NCBI GenBank assembly: GCA_030432695.1
Contig: JAUILN010000004.1
Span: forward strand, 372,001-436,000
Source of the DNA: a bacterium
GTDB lineage: Bacteria; Planctomycetota; UBA1135; UBA2386
Length of the DNA: 64,000 nt
Direction: 5' to 3'
In this document: positions 17,439-25,836 of the stretch, piece by piece
Layout of the letters: the number at the start of each line of letters is the position of its first letter
Position numbering within the stretch: the first letter of the stretch is position 1
The notes under the pieces: generated by a model
Told to the model about the DNA's origin: nothing
Seen by the model: the letters and a program-made list of their open reading frames with translations, nothing else
The model's database searches: none
Program-made: the position numbers and the translations under genes

Positions 17439-18173
17439 ATGATCAAAGTCGACAGGATCACCAAACGCTTCGGTTCGATCGTTGCCGTAGACGGCATCGA
17501 GTTCGAAGCCAAGCAGGGTGAGGTTCTCGGCTTCCTGGGGCCCAACGGCGCCGGCAAGTCGACCACGATGAAGATGCTCACCTGCTTCCTCGAGCCCGAC
17601 AGTGGCACGGCGGAAGTGGCGGGCTTCGACATCCGCAAGAACCCCGTGGAGGTGCGCAGGCGCCTCGGTTACGTGCCCGAGAACGCGCCGATCTACGGCG
17701 ACATGACGGTGCGCTCGTTCCTGCGCTTCGTCGGCGACGTCCGCGGTATGAAGGGCGGCGCGCTGCGCAACGCGATCGACCGGGTGGTGTCGCTGTGCAC
17801 CATCGACGGGGTGGTCAACCAGACGATCGAGACGCTGTCGAAGGGCTACAAGCGGCGCGTCGGCTTGGCCCAGGCGCTGCTCCACGACCCCGACGTGCTG
17901 ATCCTCGACGAGCCGACCGACGGCCTCGACCCGAACCAGAAGCACCACGTCCGCGAGATGATCCGAGGCATGGGCTCCGAGAAGTGCATCGTGATCTCGA
18001 CGCACATCCTCGAGGAGGTCGACGCGGTGTGTTCGCGCGCGATGATCATCGGTCGTGGCCGACTGCTCGCCGACGGCACGCCCGCCGAACTCAAGGAGCG
18101 CGGCAACGGCAAACTCGACGACTACTTCCGCAAGGTCACCCTCGAGCACCAGACGAAGGGAGGTGCGGCATGA
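17439..18173 (+). CDS. ABC transporter ATP-binding protein, GldA-like
   Basis: A 244-residue ATPase powering the membrane partner encoded next. Walker A is GPNGAGKS (34-41), signature LSKGY (133-137), Walker B VLILDEPT (153-160) with D-loop GLDP, and H-loop His in ISTHILEE. The STHILEEV and ENAPIYGDMTV segments place it with the GldA / ABC-2 type importers and exporters. Four genes follow one another with overlaps or tiny gaps: ATPase, permease, GldG-like and DUF4340. In Bacteroidota the Gld trio is needed for gliding; in planctomycetes the same set exists without known gliding, so transport of an envelope component is the safer reading. Confidence 0.9.
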   Translation: MIKVDRITKRFGSIVAVDGIEFEAKQGEVLGFLGPNGAGKSTTMKMLTCFLEPDSGTAEVAGFDIRKNPVEVRRRLGYVPENAPIYGDMTVRSFLRFVGDVRGMKGGALRNAIDRVVSLCTIDGVVNQTIETLSKGYKRRVGLAQALLHDPDVLILDEPTDGLDPNQKHHVREMIRGMGSEKCIVISTHILEEVDAVCSRAMIIGRGRLLADGTPAELKERGNGKLDDYFRKVTLEHQTKGGAA

Positions 18174-18916
18174 ACGCGGCGACCGCAGTGTTCAAGCGCG
18201 AGCTGAAGGGCTACTTCGGGACCCCGCTCGCTTACGTCTTCCTGGTCATCTTCCTGGTGGCCACTCTGTTCTGGACCTTCGCCGGCGGGTTGGGTGAGGC
18301 GCCGTTCTTCGACGCGCGCAATGCCAGTCTCCGCACGCTGTTCTCGAAGCTGCCCTGGATGTTCGCGTTCCTCGGCCCGGCCGCGGCGATGCGGATGTGG
18401 GCGGAGGAACGGCGCGCCGGCACCGTGGAGCTGCTGCTGACCCTGCCGGTGACGATCCGTCAGGCGGTGCTCGGCAAGTTCCTCGCCGGCTGGGCGTTCC
18501 TCGGCATCGCGCTCCTGCTCACGATGTCGATGGTCCTGACCACCGCTTACCTCGGTGATCCGGACCCAGGCCCGATCTTCACCGGCTACTTCGGCGCGTT
18601 CCTGCTGGCCGGCGCCTACCTCGCGATCGGTGGGTTCTTCTCGGCGCTGACCAAGAACCAGCTGATCGCGCTGCTGCTCGGCGGCGTGTTCTGCGTGCTG
18701 TTCGTGCTCGCGGGTTCGCCGTCGGTGGTGAAGTTCTTCGACGGGATGGGGCTCGATTGGATCGGCTCGATCCTCGAGTCGCTGAGCTTCCTGACCAACT
18801 ACGAGTCGATGCAGCTCGGCATGCTCGAGTTCCGCAACGTCTTCGCCATCCTGGCCATCACGATCGGCTTCGTCTGGGCGACGACCGTGATGCTCAACGA
18901 GACCAAGGCCCGCTGA
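18170..18916 (+). CDS. ABC-2 type permease, GldF-like
   Basis: A 248-residue membrane protein with six hydrophobic segments (about residues 20-40, 60-78, 100-125, 138-160, 168-187 and 225-243). The first cytoplasmic part FKRELKGYFGTPLAYVF and the WAEERRAGTVELLLTLPV motif are characteristic of ABC-2 permeases of the Gld type. Its ATG overlaps the ATPase stop codon (ATGA) and has a strong ribosome-binding site GGGAGG at 18158-18163. It forms the channel for the ATPase before it. Confidence 0.88.
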   Translation: MNAATAVFKRELKGYFGTPLAYVFLVIFLVATLFWTFAGGLGEAPFFDARNASLRTLFSKLPWMFAFLGPAAAMRMWAEERRAGTVELLLTLPVTIRQAVLGKFLAGWAFLGIALLLTMSMVLTTAYLGDPDPGPIFTGYFGAFLLAGAYLAIGGFFSALTKNQLIALLLGGVFCVLFVLAGSPSVVKFFDGMGLDWIGSILESLSFLTNYESMQLGMLEFRNVFAILAITIGFVWATTVMLNETKAR

Positions 18917-18929
18917 GGAGGACCCCGAG

Positions 18930-20945
18930 ATGAGCCATTACACGCGTTCCATCCTGGGCACGATCCTGATCGTCGTCATCGCGATCTGTTCCAGCTTCCT
19001 GATCGGGCGTTGGACGGAGTCGATCGGTCGGATCGACACCACGGCCGAGCAGCTCTACTCGCTGTCCGATGGCAGCAAGCAGATCATCGACGGGCTGCAG
19101 AAGCCGCTGACCCTGCAGCTCTACTACTCGAAGTCGGTGGTCGACAAGACCGGCCAATCGCAGCTTCAGCAGCTCAACAACCTCTACTACTACGTCCGCG
19201 ACCTGCTGCACAGCTACTCGCGCTACGGCGGCGCCAAGATCACGGTCGAGGAGTTCGACCCCGTGGCGTTCTCCGAAGCCGAGGAGGAGGCTGACCGACT
19301 CGGTCTGCTGCGGTACCAGACCGGTTCGCAGGACGGCTTCTACTTCGGTCTCGGTGTGACCGGTGAGGGTGGCGAGAGCGAGAAGGTCGCTGCCTTCGAC
19401 ATGCGCCGGCAGTCGCAGATCGAGTATCAGATCAGCGAGGCGATCGAGCAGGCCACCACCCGGGACAAGACCAAGATCGGCGTGCTCTCGTCGATGGACG
19501 TCATCGGGACGATGGACCCGATGATGCGTCAGATGATGCAGATGCAGGGTCGTCCCGTGTCCCAGCCTTGGGGCACGTTCGAGGCGCTGCAGAAACGCTA
19601 CGAGGTCGTGCAGGTCGAGGCGACCGCAACCGAGATCGACGGAACCCTCGACTACCTGATGGTCGTGCATCCGAAGGATCTCGGCGAGGAGACCATGTAT
19701 GCGATCGACCAGTTCGTGATGCGTGGCGGCAAGCTGATTTGCTTCGTCGATCCCTACGCTCCGATCGCGGACCCGGCGCCGCAGCAGAACCAGATGATGG
19801 GGATGCAGCAGCCGAGCCATGACTCCTCGAGCGACTTGTCGCGCCTGCTGAACGCCTACGGCGTGAAGATGGAGGCGGATCGCTTCGCTGGCGACTTCGA
19901 CCTGATGAGGCAGGTGCGAGGCCAGCGCGGTCCGGAGAACCTGGTCGGGTACCTGGCCTTGAATCAGCCGGGCGAGAACGGACCGAAGGGTGTCAACACC
20001 GATGACCCCGTCACCCAGGGCCTGAGCGAGGTGCTGCAGGTCTACTTCGCCGGCGTCCTCGAGAGGAACCCCGAGTCGGCCAGCGAGGTCGAGTTCACGC
20101 CGCTGCTCACGACGACGTCGGAGGGCAACTCCTTCACCGTCGACAGAGCCATGCTGTCGTCGCCGATGGGGCCCATGCCCTCACAGGTGAACAAGGCGTT
20201 TTCGCCTGGTGCCGTACCTGTGACGATTGCAGCGCGGGTTACTGGAACGCTCAGCTCGGCCTTCCCTGATGGCGCTCCCGAGTCGCCTGAATCCGACGCG
20301 GAGACAGCCGACAGCGAGAACGGGGAGAGCCCCGAGGAAGACTCCGGGGAAACTCCCGAGGAAGGTTCCCACCTCGCCGCGACCCGTGAAGCGAACTCCA
20401 TCGTCGTCGTGGCTGACGTCGACATGATCTGCGACGCGATGAGTTTCCAGCGCTTCATGGGTCAGTTGATGAAGACCAGCGGCAACTTCGAGTTCGTCTT
20501 CAACGTCGTCGACAATCTCGCCGGATCGTCGGCTCTGATGAGCATCCGCTCGCGTGGCAACTTCGATCGACCGTTCACGGTCGTCGCAGACATCGAGCGC
20601 AAGGCCGACCTGCGTGTCCAGGGCAAGATCGACGAGATCAATGACGAGATCCAGGGATTCGAGACCCAGCTCTCGTCGCTGCGCTCGCAGGCGAACGAGG
20701 AGAACGTCAGCGTGCTCGAGAGCGCGGCGATCGACAACAAGCGCGAACTCGAGAGGAAGATCCGTGACAAGCGCCGTGAGCTGAACGAGGCGCAGCGCAC
20801 GCGGAACGAGGAGATCGACCGACTGGGAGGCTGGCTCCGGTTCCTGAACGTGGTCGGCGTGCCCGGGGCGGTGCTCTTGATCGGGCTCGTCCTCTGGTTG
20901 ATCCGTCTCAGCAACCGCGCCGCGGTGACGGGAGGTGCACGATGA
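18930..20945 (+). CDS. GldG-like ABC transporter auxiliary protein
   Basis: A 671-residue protein anchored by an N-terminal helix (about residues 8-25) and a C-terminal helix (about 640-660), with a large periplasmic part. Residues about 30-330 match the GldG / ABC-2 auxiliary domain: opening DTTAEQLYSLSDGSKQI and the internal DYLMVVHPKDLGEE and GGKLICFVDPYAP segments. Residues about 445-480 are an acidic low-complexity linker rich in Glu, Ser and Pro. Residues about 555-635 form a coiled coil just before the last helix. A strong GAGGAGG precedes the start at 18930. It works with the two preceding gene products and overlaps the DUF4340 gene by four bases. Confidence 0.85.
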   Translation: MSHYTRSILGTILIVVIAICSSFLIGRWTESIGRIDTTAEQLYSLSDGSKQIIDGLQKPLTLQLYYSKSVVDKTGQSQLQQLNNLYYYVRDLLHSYSRYGGAKITVEEFDPVAFSEAEEEADRLGLLRYQTGSQDGFYFGLGVTGEGGESEKVAAFDMRRQSQIEYQISEAIEQATTRDKTKIGVLSSMDVIGTMDPMMRQMMQMQGRPVSQPWGTFEALQKRYEVVQVEATATEIDGTLDYLMVVHPKDLGEETMYAIDQFVMRGGKLICFVDPYAPIADPAPQQNQMMGMQQPSHDSSSDLSRLLNAYGVKMEADRFAGDFDLMRQVRGQRGPENLVGYLALNQPGENGPKGVNTDDPVTQGLSEVLQVYFAGVLERNPESASEVEFTPLLTTTSEGNSFTVDRAMLSSPMGPMPSQVNKAFSPGAVPVTIAARVTGTLSSAFPDGAPESPESDAETADSENGESPEEDSGETPEEGSHLAATREANSIVVVADVDMICDAMSFQRFMGQLMKTSGNFEFVFNVVDNLAGSSALMSIRSRGNFDRPFTVVADIERKADLRVQGKIDEINDEIQGFETQLSSLRSQANEENVSVLESAAIDNKRELERKIRDKRRELNEAQRTRNEEIDRLGGWLRFLNVVGVPGAVLLIGLVLWLIRLSNRAAVTGGAR

Positions 20946-22339
20946 ATGCGAAGACCCTGAACATCCTGGCGATCGTCGCCCTGGTCCTCGTGGTCGCGAC
21001 CCTTTGGGAAGCGTCGCGGAGCCCGGCGGTCGAGTTCGAGTTCAATGCCGGTCAGCTCCTGGTCCCGGATCTCGATCCGGGCCGGGTCGACCAGGTGGTG
21101 GTGAAGAAGGGCGACGACGAGGTGACGCTGCAGCGCTCCGGCCGCAGCTTCCGCGTCGCCTCCCTGAACAACTACCAGGCGTCCAACAAGGAGGTGAACA
21201 GCCTCTTGTCGCAGGTCACCGACATCCGCTGCGCGGCCAAGGTGTCGGACTCCGACGGCGCCTTCGCCGATCTCGGCGTCGCCGAGGACTCCGAGGGAGC
21301 GACCTTCGCGCGCTTCCTCGATGCCGACGGCAACGAGATCCTCGCGGTGGTGGTGTCCGAGTCGAAGGAGGGCGTGCAGCACGTCCGCCTCGCGGGGAGC
21401 CCCACGGTGTTCCGCACCGAGGGCTACGTGTCGCTGCGGACCCGCGGTCTCGACTTCATCGACAAGCAGCTGCTGAACCTGCAACGCGACGACATCGCCT
21501 CGGTGCAGGTGACGCCGGCCGCGAGCCGGCCCTACACGATCGAGAACGGTGACGACGGCGTGAAGCTCGTCGACGTGCCCGACGGCATGAAGGTGAAGGG
21601 TACCGAGCCGGACGGTGTGCTCGGCGCGGTGACCTATTTGAGCTTCACCGACCTGAAGCCGGCGGCCGACGTCTCCGAGCTCGAGTTCGCCAGTCGTTTC
21701 GTCGCGACCACCGACGCCGGGGCCGAGTACTCGTTCGAACTCGCCCACGACGAGGAGGCCGACAAGTGGTACCTCCGCGGCAAGGCCCGCTACACCGGTC
21801 CGGACATCAACACGCTGACGGTTACCCGCGGTGCCGAGGGTGAAGAGGCCGACGCGGAGATCGAGAAGAACAAGGCGTGGCTCGATGCCGCCAAGGCCAC
21901 CGACCAGTTCGCCCAGAAGCACCAGGGCTGGGTCTACGAGGTCGGTAGTTGGAAGGCCAAGTCGATGACCAAGGCCTTCGACGAGCTGGTCGAGGCCGAC
22001 GACGGCAAGCCGGACAAGGTCGCCGCGTCGCACATCCTGATCCCGTGGGCGGGGGCCGATCGGGCCGATGCCGAGATCACGCGGACCAAGGAGGAGGCGC
22101 GGACCCTGGCCGAGGACCTGCTCGCGCAGGTGAAGGCGGACCCGTCGAAGTTCGAGGACCTCGCGCGCGAGAACTCGAGCTGCCCGTCGGCCGAGAAGGG
22201 CGGCGACCTCGGCGAGTTCGCCTTCGAGAGCATGGCCCAGCCGTTCTCCGAGACATCGTTCAACCTCGAGGTCGGCCAGATCGCCGACGAGATCACCGAG
22301 ACCGGCTTCGGTTTCCACGTGATCAAGCGGACGAAGTGA
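20942..22339 (+). CDS. DUF4340 protein fused to a parvulin-type PPIase domain
   Basis: A 465-residue protein: transmembrane anchor (about 7-23), then DUF4340 (about 55-330; first strand segment VDQVVVKKGDDEVTLQRSG, later TYLSFTDLKPAAD), then a C-terminal PpiC/parvulin rotamase domain (about 358-465). The rotamase is recognisable from AASHILI, the ENSSCPSAEKGGDLGEF block and the end GFGFHVIKRTK. DUF4340 alone is the usual partner of GldG-like proteins. The added isomerase would face the periplasm and could assist folding of the transported or assembled substrate; that is inference. The start ATG overlaps the gldG-like stop (ATGA), with GGAGGT at 20931-20936. Confidence 0.82.
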   Translation: MNAKTLNILAIVALVLVVATLWEASRSPAVEFEFNAGQLLVPDLDPGRVDQVVVKKGDDEVTLQRSGRSFRVASLNNYQASNKEVNSLLSQVTDIRCAAKVSDSDGAFADLGVAEDSEGATFARFLDADGNEILAVVVSESKEGVQHVRLAGSPTVFRTEGYVSLRTRGLDFIDKQLLNLQRDDIASVQVTPAASRPYTIENGDDGVKLVDVPDGMKVKGTEPDGVLGAVTYLSFTDLKPAADVSELEFASRFVATTDAGAEYSFELAHDEEADKWYLRGKARYTGPDINTLTVTRGAEGEEADAEIEKNKAWLDAAKATDQFAQKHQGWVYEVGSWKAKSMTKAFDELVEADDGKPDKVAASHILIPWAGADRADAEITRTKEEARTLAEDLLAQVKADPSKFEDLARENSSCPSAEKGGDLGEFAFESMAQPFSETSFNLEVGQIADEITETGFGFHVIKRTK

Positions 22340-22377
22340 ACGCGCGGTGATGCGCGCCATGTGGCGCGATCCTCCCA

Positions 22378-22412
22378 GGGGGAGCGATTCGGTTCGGCCG
22401 GGTCGCTCCCCC
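22378..22412 (+). terminator. Hairpin terminator after the Gld-type cluster
   Basis: A perfect 10-bp stem GGGGGAGCGA (22378-22387) with TCGCTCCCCC (22403-22412) and a 15-base loop begins 38 bases after the DUF4340 stop. Only a short mixed T-rich stretch (TGTTGCGTTGT) follows, so it may be partly factor-dependent. Confidence 0.7.
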
Positions 22413-22563
22413 TGTTGCGTTGTCGCCGGGTGGAGAGCCGGCTCTTCGATGTCCCCAGGCGCTGTCGGGATCCTGTCGTCACCGGTGGGTGACGCGCGGC
22501 CCACTCGATCGGCCTGCAGTCGGGCGGGTGATGCCATGGCACGCGAATCGAACGGGGCCGCGC

Positions 22564-23970
22564 ATGGGTAGGCCCTTCACGTCCCTCGCGAGTTCGCTGG
22601 TCGTCGCCTCGCTGCTGCAGGCTTCGCCGGCCCAGGCGCGTACCAACCAGGAGGCGGTTGCGATCGCGCTCCACGACCTGGCACCGCTGTCACGAGTCTC
22701 GCTCAGCGACAGGATGTTTCCGAGCATCCGGGACGACCGTCGGCTGGTGCACGTCCGGCTCGCCGAACAGGCGCGGGTGGTGCTGGAGTCGGACGCGGAC
22801 TTCGGGGAACGGGCTGTCGCGGCGCTGGCGCTCGCCGAGCTCGGACTGGACCTCGGGCCGGAGGCACTGCTCCTCGGGCGGTTCGACGAACTGGCGACGG
22901 GTGAGTCCAGCGAGCGTTCGAGGGTCTCGGACTCGGGCGAGATCTGGGATCTCGTCCTGGGGCGGATGGCGACGACGGCTTCGGTGGCGCGGCTGTTGGA
23001 ATCGGAAGGACGGTCCTTTGGCGGATCCGTCGAGTCCCGCGTGTTGGGTCTCGGCCTTGCACTGCGGTTCGGAAGCCCTGACGTCGCCGCCGCGGCGCTG
23101 GTCGCCTTGCGGTCGGTGCCCGGGGTCGGTGTCCGGCGTGAGCCGACGCGGCGCGTGGCGATCGCCCTCGCGGTCGCCGCACTGCGAGCCGGCGCTGCAC
23201 GGGAGCGGGCGCTGGAGGCGCTCGACGCCGTGCTCGTCGGAGCGTTCGCGCCGGAACGCGACCGGCTGCTCGACCACATCGCGCAGCGGGTTCGTCTCGA
23301 TCCGAATGATCCGCTGGCTCTCGCCGGCTTCTGGGACCGGCGTCTCGAGGGGGTCGAACGACCGGCTGAAAGCCGCTTCTTCGAAGCGCGTCTGCGTCGG
23401 GCCGACGGCGGGCAGGGCTCCGACCCCGCGGATCTGGACGAGGAGTCCCTGCGCCACCGGAGCGACGGGGACTTCCGCTGGCTGGCCCTTCAGGTCGAAT
23501 CCGACGGTTCCGCGCGCCGCCACCTCGTCCTCGACCGGCACTTCGATGCGCAGTTGAAGGCTCGGCCCGTCCGTGTCGATCTGCTGGTGCCTTTGGGCGA
23601 CACGCTGTTCCGGGGCGGTGAGACCTTGGGGCTTCGCCTGCGTGCCGAGGCGGCGCGCTGCCATTCCGATGCGGAGCGGGAGCGGCTTGTGGCGCTGTCT
23701 TCGCGCTACCCCGAGCCGAGGCTCCTCTGGGCGAAGTGGCGCGGGACCGTGCCGATTCCCGCGGCCGGTTGGCTGCGTCTCGCCGGCTCACTGCAGCACG
23801 AGCGGACCTGGTGGGACGACCTCGAGGCATTGCAGGACCCGCGCCTGCCAGACACGGCGATGGAGCGGCTACGGGTGGACTTGTTCGAGTCGGTGCTCGG
23901 TGGAGAATCTTCGCCCCGATGCCTCGAGGTCGAGCCCGGAGACGGTTCTCACCGCACCAGCCGCGAGTAG
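22564..23970 (+). CDS. Exported alpha-helical protein, unknown
   Basis: A 468-residue protein with a signal peptide (residues 1-24, ending ASPAQA). The body is almost wholly Ala/Leu/Arg-rich helices with a periodicity that suggests an alpha-solenoid (HEAT- or TPR-like), notably about 60-110 and 190-260. No catalytic motif is recognised. Its end overlaps the end of the convergent squalene-hopene-repeat gene by 22 bases. The start ATG at 22564 is chosen because it gives the signal peptide. Confidence 0.6.
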   Translation: MGRPFTSLASSLVVASLLQASPAQARTNQEAVAIALHDLAPLSRVSLSDRMFPSIRDDRRLVHVRLAEQARVVLESDADFGERAVAALALAELGLDLGPEALLLGRFDELATGESSERSRVSDSGEIWDLVLGRMATTASVARLLESEGRSFGGSVESRVLGLGLALRFGSPDVAAAALVALRSVPGVGVRREPTRRVAIALAVAALRAGAARERALEALDAVLVGAFAPERDRLLDHIAQRVRLDPNDPLALAGFWDRRLEGVERPAESRFFEARLRRADGGQGSDPADLDEESLRHRSDGDFRWLALQVESDGSARRHLVLDRHFDAQLKARPVRVDLLVPLGDTLFRGGETLGLRLRAEAARCHSDAERERLVALSSRYPEPRLLWAKWRGTVPIPAAGWLRLAGSLQHERTWWDDLEALQDPRLPDTAMERLRVDLFESVLGGESSPRCLEVEPGDGSHRTSRE

Positions 23971-25472
23971 CGGTAGTACGCCTCCAGCGTCAGGCAGAGC
24001 AGCGCGGTCGAGTACACCCGGCCGCCGTCCTCGCCCCAGACCCCGATCGGATCCCACGAGCCTTCGAAGTTGCCGTCGCGACGCTGCGGGTCGACGACCG
24101 CGGACTTCAGGCTCTTCTCCCACTGCGACCACGGGCGGCCGCCGAACTGGAACAGCGCGTAGGTGCCGTAGTACCAGGCGTAGTGGTCGATGGAGCCGTC
24201 CGTTGGATTCCAGGTCGGCGCGGTCTTCAGGATCAGGTCGGCCTGGCGCGCCAGCATCGCGTTGTCCTTCGGGGTCTGGCCGAGGAAGAACCGGCACAGC
24301 AGCGAGACCGCGGTCATGCAGTCGCCCTTGTCGCGCGGGAAGTGCACGGCGTGGTCGCCGGTCCTGCGGGAGGACAGGCCGCCGCGTTCGAGGTAGCCGG
24401 TGCGGCCGCTGACCGGATCGGTCATCTCGTCGAACCACGCTTCGGCGAGCGTCAGCGCCTGCTCGTTGACCTCGAGGCCGAAGTCCTTGGCCGACTTGTA
24501 GGCCATCACGCACCAGCCGGTCACCGAGGTGTCGTTGTCGCCGTCGCGGGGCTGGTAGCGCCAGACCTTGTAGGGATTGCGGTGACGCTCGAGGTAGCGG
24601 ATGCCGGCCTGGGCGTGCTTCTCCAGGAGGCGCGAGTCGGACAGACCGAAGGCCTCGACCATCGCCAGGGTAGCGATCGCGTGGCCGTAGACGAATTCGT
24701 TCGAGTTGGTGGTGCCGAACAGGCCGGTGTCCAGGTCCTGTTGATCGCGGAGCCAGCCGACGGCGCGATGGACCACGTCGCGGTAGGGGCCGGAGCGCAG
24801 CGTGCTGCCATCGCCGAGGAAGGCCAGGAGTGCGAGGCTGGTGACGCCGACGTCGTGGACCGGGTTGCCCGCGCCGTCACAGATCGGGCCGCCACCGTCG
24901 TGCTTCATGAACTCGTCGGCGTCCCACTTGCCGTCCTCGTCCTGATGGTCCTTCAGCCATTCGAGGGCGCGCTCGATCGTGACCGCGGTGGTGCGGTCGG
25001 GGCCGCGCATGTTCCGCCGACCGCTGGCGCGACCACCGTGCGGGCCGGCAGCGCCGCCGGCGAGGCCGATCGCGGTGTTCCACGCGTCACTCTCGAAGGC
25101 CGATGCGGGTGACTGGACTTCGGACACGTCGGCGAAGTCCTCCGAGGGTGTCTCGGCGACCTCGGGCAGGTCGACGTCGGTGAGCACCGGCTCGTCGGTG
25201 GTCTCCTCGGTGATCGGCTCGGGATCGGGCGGCGGGGTCTCTTCGATGTCGGTGATCGGCTCGGGCGCGATCAGCTGCACGACGCGCTGTTGGACCTCGG
25301 GTGGGCGGGTCGGCATCAGGTAGAAGATCAGCGCGGCGACCGCGTGCAGGGCGAGGGAGAGGCCGAGCCAGGGCGCATGGCGGAGCTGCTCCGCCATGAG
25401 TTCGTGGAAGCTCTCTTCGGGTGCGGCCACGCGGGTGGTGGGCACCGGGCGCAGCAGGTGTTCCGCGTTCAT
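23949..25472 (-). CDS. Squalene-hopene-repeat protein with TonB-like N-terminus (paralog 1)
   Basis: A 507-residue membrane-anchored protein. A cytoplasmic N-terminus (MAEQLRHAPW) precedes one transmembrane helix (about 31-50), a Glu/Pro-rich periplasmic linker (about 60-125) like TonB, a Gly-rich hinge, then about 350 residues of prenyltransferase / squalene-oxidase-type alpha-alpha barrel repeats (ALEWLKDHQDEDGKWDADEF, LLAFLGDGSTLRSGPY, GWCVMAYKSAKDFGLEVN). The class II terpene cyclase DxDD motif is not seen, so cyclase activity is doubtful; binding or a non-enzymatic role is as likely. It is a close paralog of the gene at 25837-27369. The planctomycete origin of this architecture is from memory. 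Confidence 0.8.
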   Translation of the reverse strand: MNAEHLLRPVPTTRVAAPEESFHELMAEQLRHAPWLGLSLALHAVAALIFYLMPTRPPEVQQRVVQLIAPEPITDIEETPPPDPEPITEETTDEPVLTDVDLPEVAETPSEDFADVSEVQSPASAFESDAWNTAIGLAGGAAGPHGGRASGRRNMRGPDRTTAVTIERALEWLKDHQDEDGKWDADEFMKHDGGGPICDGAGNPVHDVGVTSLALLAFLGDGSTLRSGPYRDVVHRAVGWLRDQQDLDTGLFGTTNSNEFVYGHAIATLAMVEAFGLSDSRLLEKHAQAGIRYLERHRNPYKVWRYQPRDGDNDTSVTGWCVMAYKSAKDFGLEVNEQALTLAEAWFDEMTDPVSGRTGYLERGGLSSRRTGDHAVHFPRDKGDCMTAVSLLCRFFLGQTPKDNAMLARQADLILKTAPTWNPTDGSIDHYAWYYGTYALFQFGGRPWSQWEKSLKSAVVDPQRRDGNFEGSWDPIGVWGEDGGRVYSTALLCLTLEAYYRYSRLVR

Positions 25473-25539
25473 CGTCGTCTTCTCCGGTCCTGGGTCCGGG
25501 CAGACGGGTAGCCGGGGGCGATACAAGGGCTGCGGCCGG

Positions 25540-25577
25540 GCAATGAGCAATGCGTCTCGCATTGCGAAGGTCATTGC
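25540..25577. promoter_or_regulatory. Nested GCAATG/CATTGC palindrome upstream of paralog 1
   Basis: Within 38 bases lie GCAATGA (25540), GCAATGCG (25547), CGCATTGC (25558) and TCATTGC (25571). The inner pair forms a perfect 8-bp palindrome with a 3-base centre, and the outer pair mirrors it. It lies 68-105 bases before the start of the leftward gene at 25472, a fitting place for an operator or leader hairpin. Function is inferred only from position and symmetry. Confidence 0.45.
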
Positions 25578-25718
25578 GCAGGTCGTCGGAGCCTGGCTTC
25601 CCGCGGGCAGGGGGCGCTGCGTGTGCGCCTCTGCCGTTGCCGTCGATCGAGGAACGCCGGCGGCGACGAAGGGGTTCAGGGCGCCGTCACGATGGCTTCG
25701 ACAGACTCCACCTACGAA

Positions 25719-25756
25719 AACACCCCGCAGTCGCACCGGAACGACTGCAGGGTGTT
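25719..25756 (-). terminator. Intrinsic terminator of paralog 2
   Basis: On the minus strand, arms at 25756-25742 and 25733-25719 form a 15-bp stem with one non-Watson-Crick pair and an 8-base loop, directly followed by TTTT (complement of 25717-25720). It lies about 80 bases beyond the stop of the gene at 25837-27369 and should end that transcript. Confidence 0.85.
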
Positions 25757-25760
25757 CGGA

Positions 25761-25803
25761 GAGGGGGTTAACAACTCGGCCGGGTCGAGTTGTTAACCCC
25801 CTC
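25761..25803. repeat. Perfect 18-bp inverted repeat
   Basis: GAGGGGGTTAACAACTCG at 25761-25778 is exactly complementary to 25786-25803, with a 7-base centre (GCCGGGT). It sits between the paralog 2 stop and its terminator hairpin, four bases from the latter. It may act as a first terminator, an RNA 3'-end stabiliser or a protein-binding site. Confidence 0.9.
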
Positions 25804-25836
25804 GGCGGGGCGCGATGCGCTCAGCGCGCCAATCAC

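Noticed and set aside
25761..25803. Phage or integrative element attachment site
   Set aside because: No integrase or second copy of the arm seen in the window; the position after a gene and next to a terminator is a simpler explanation.
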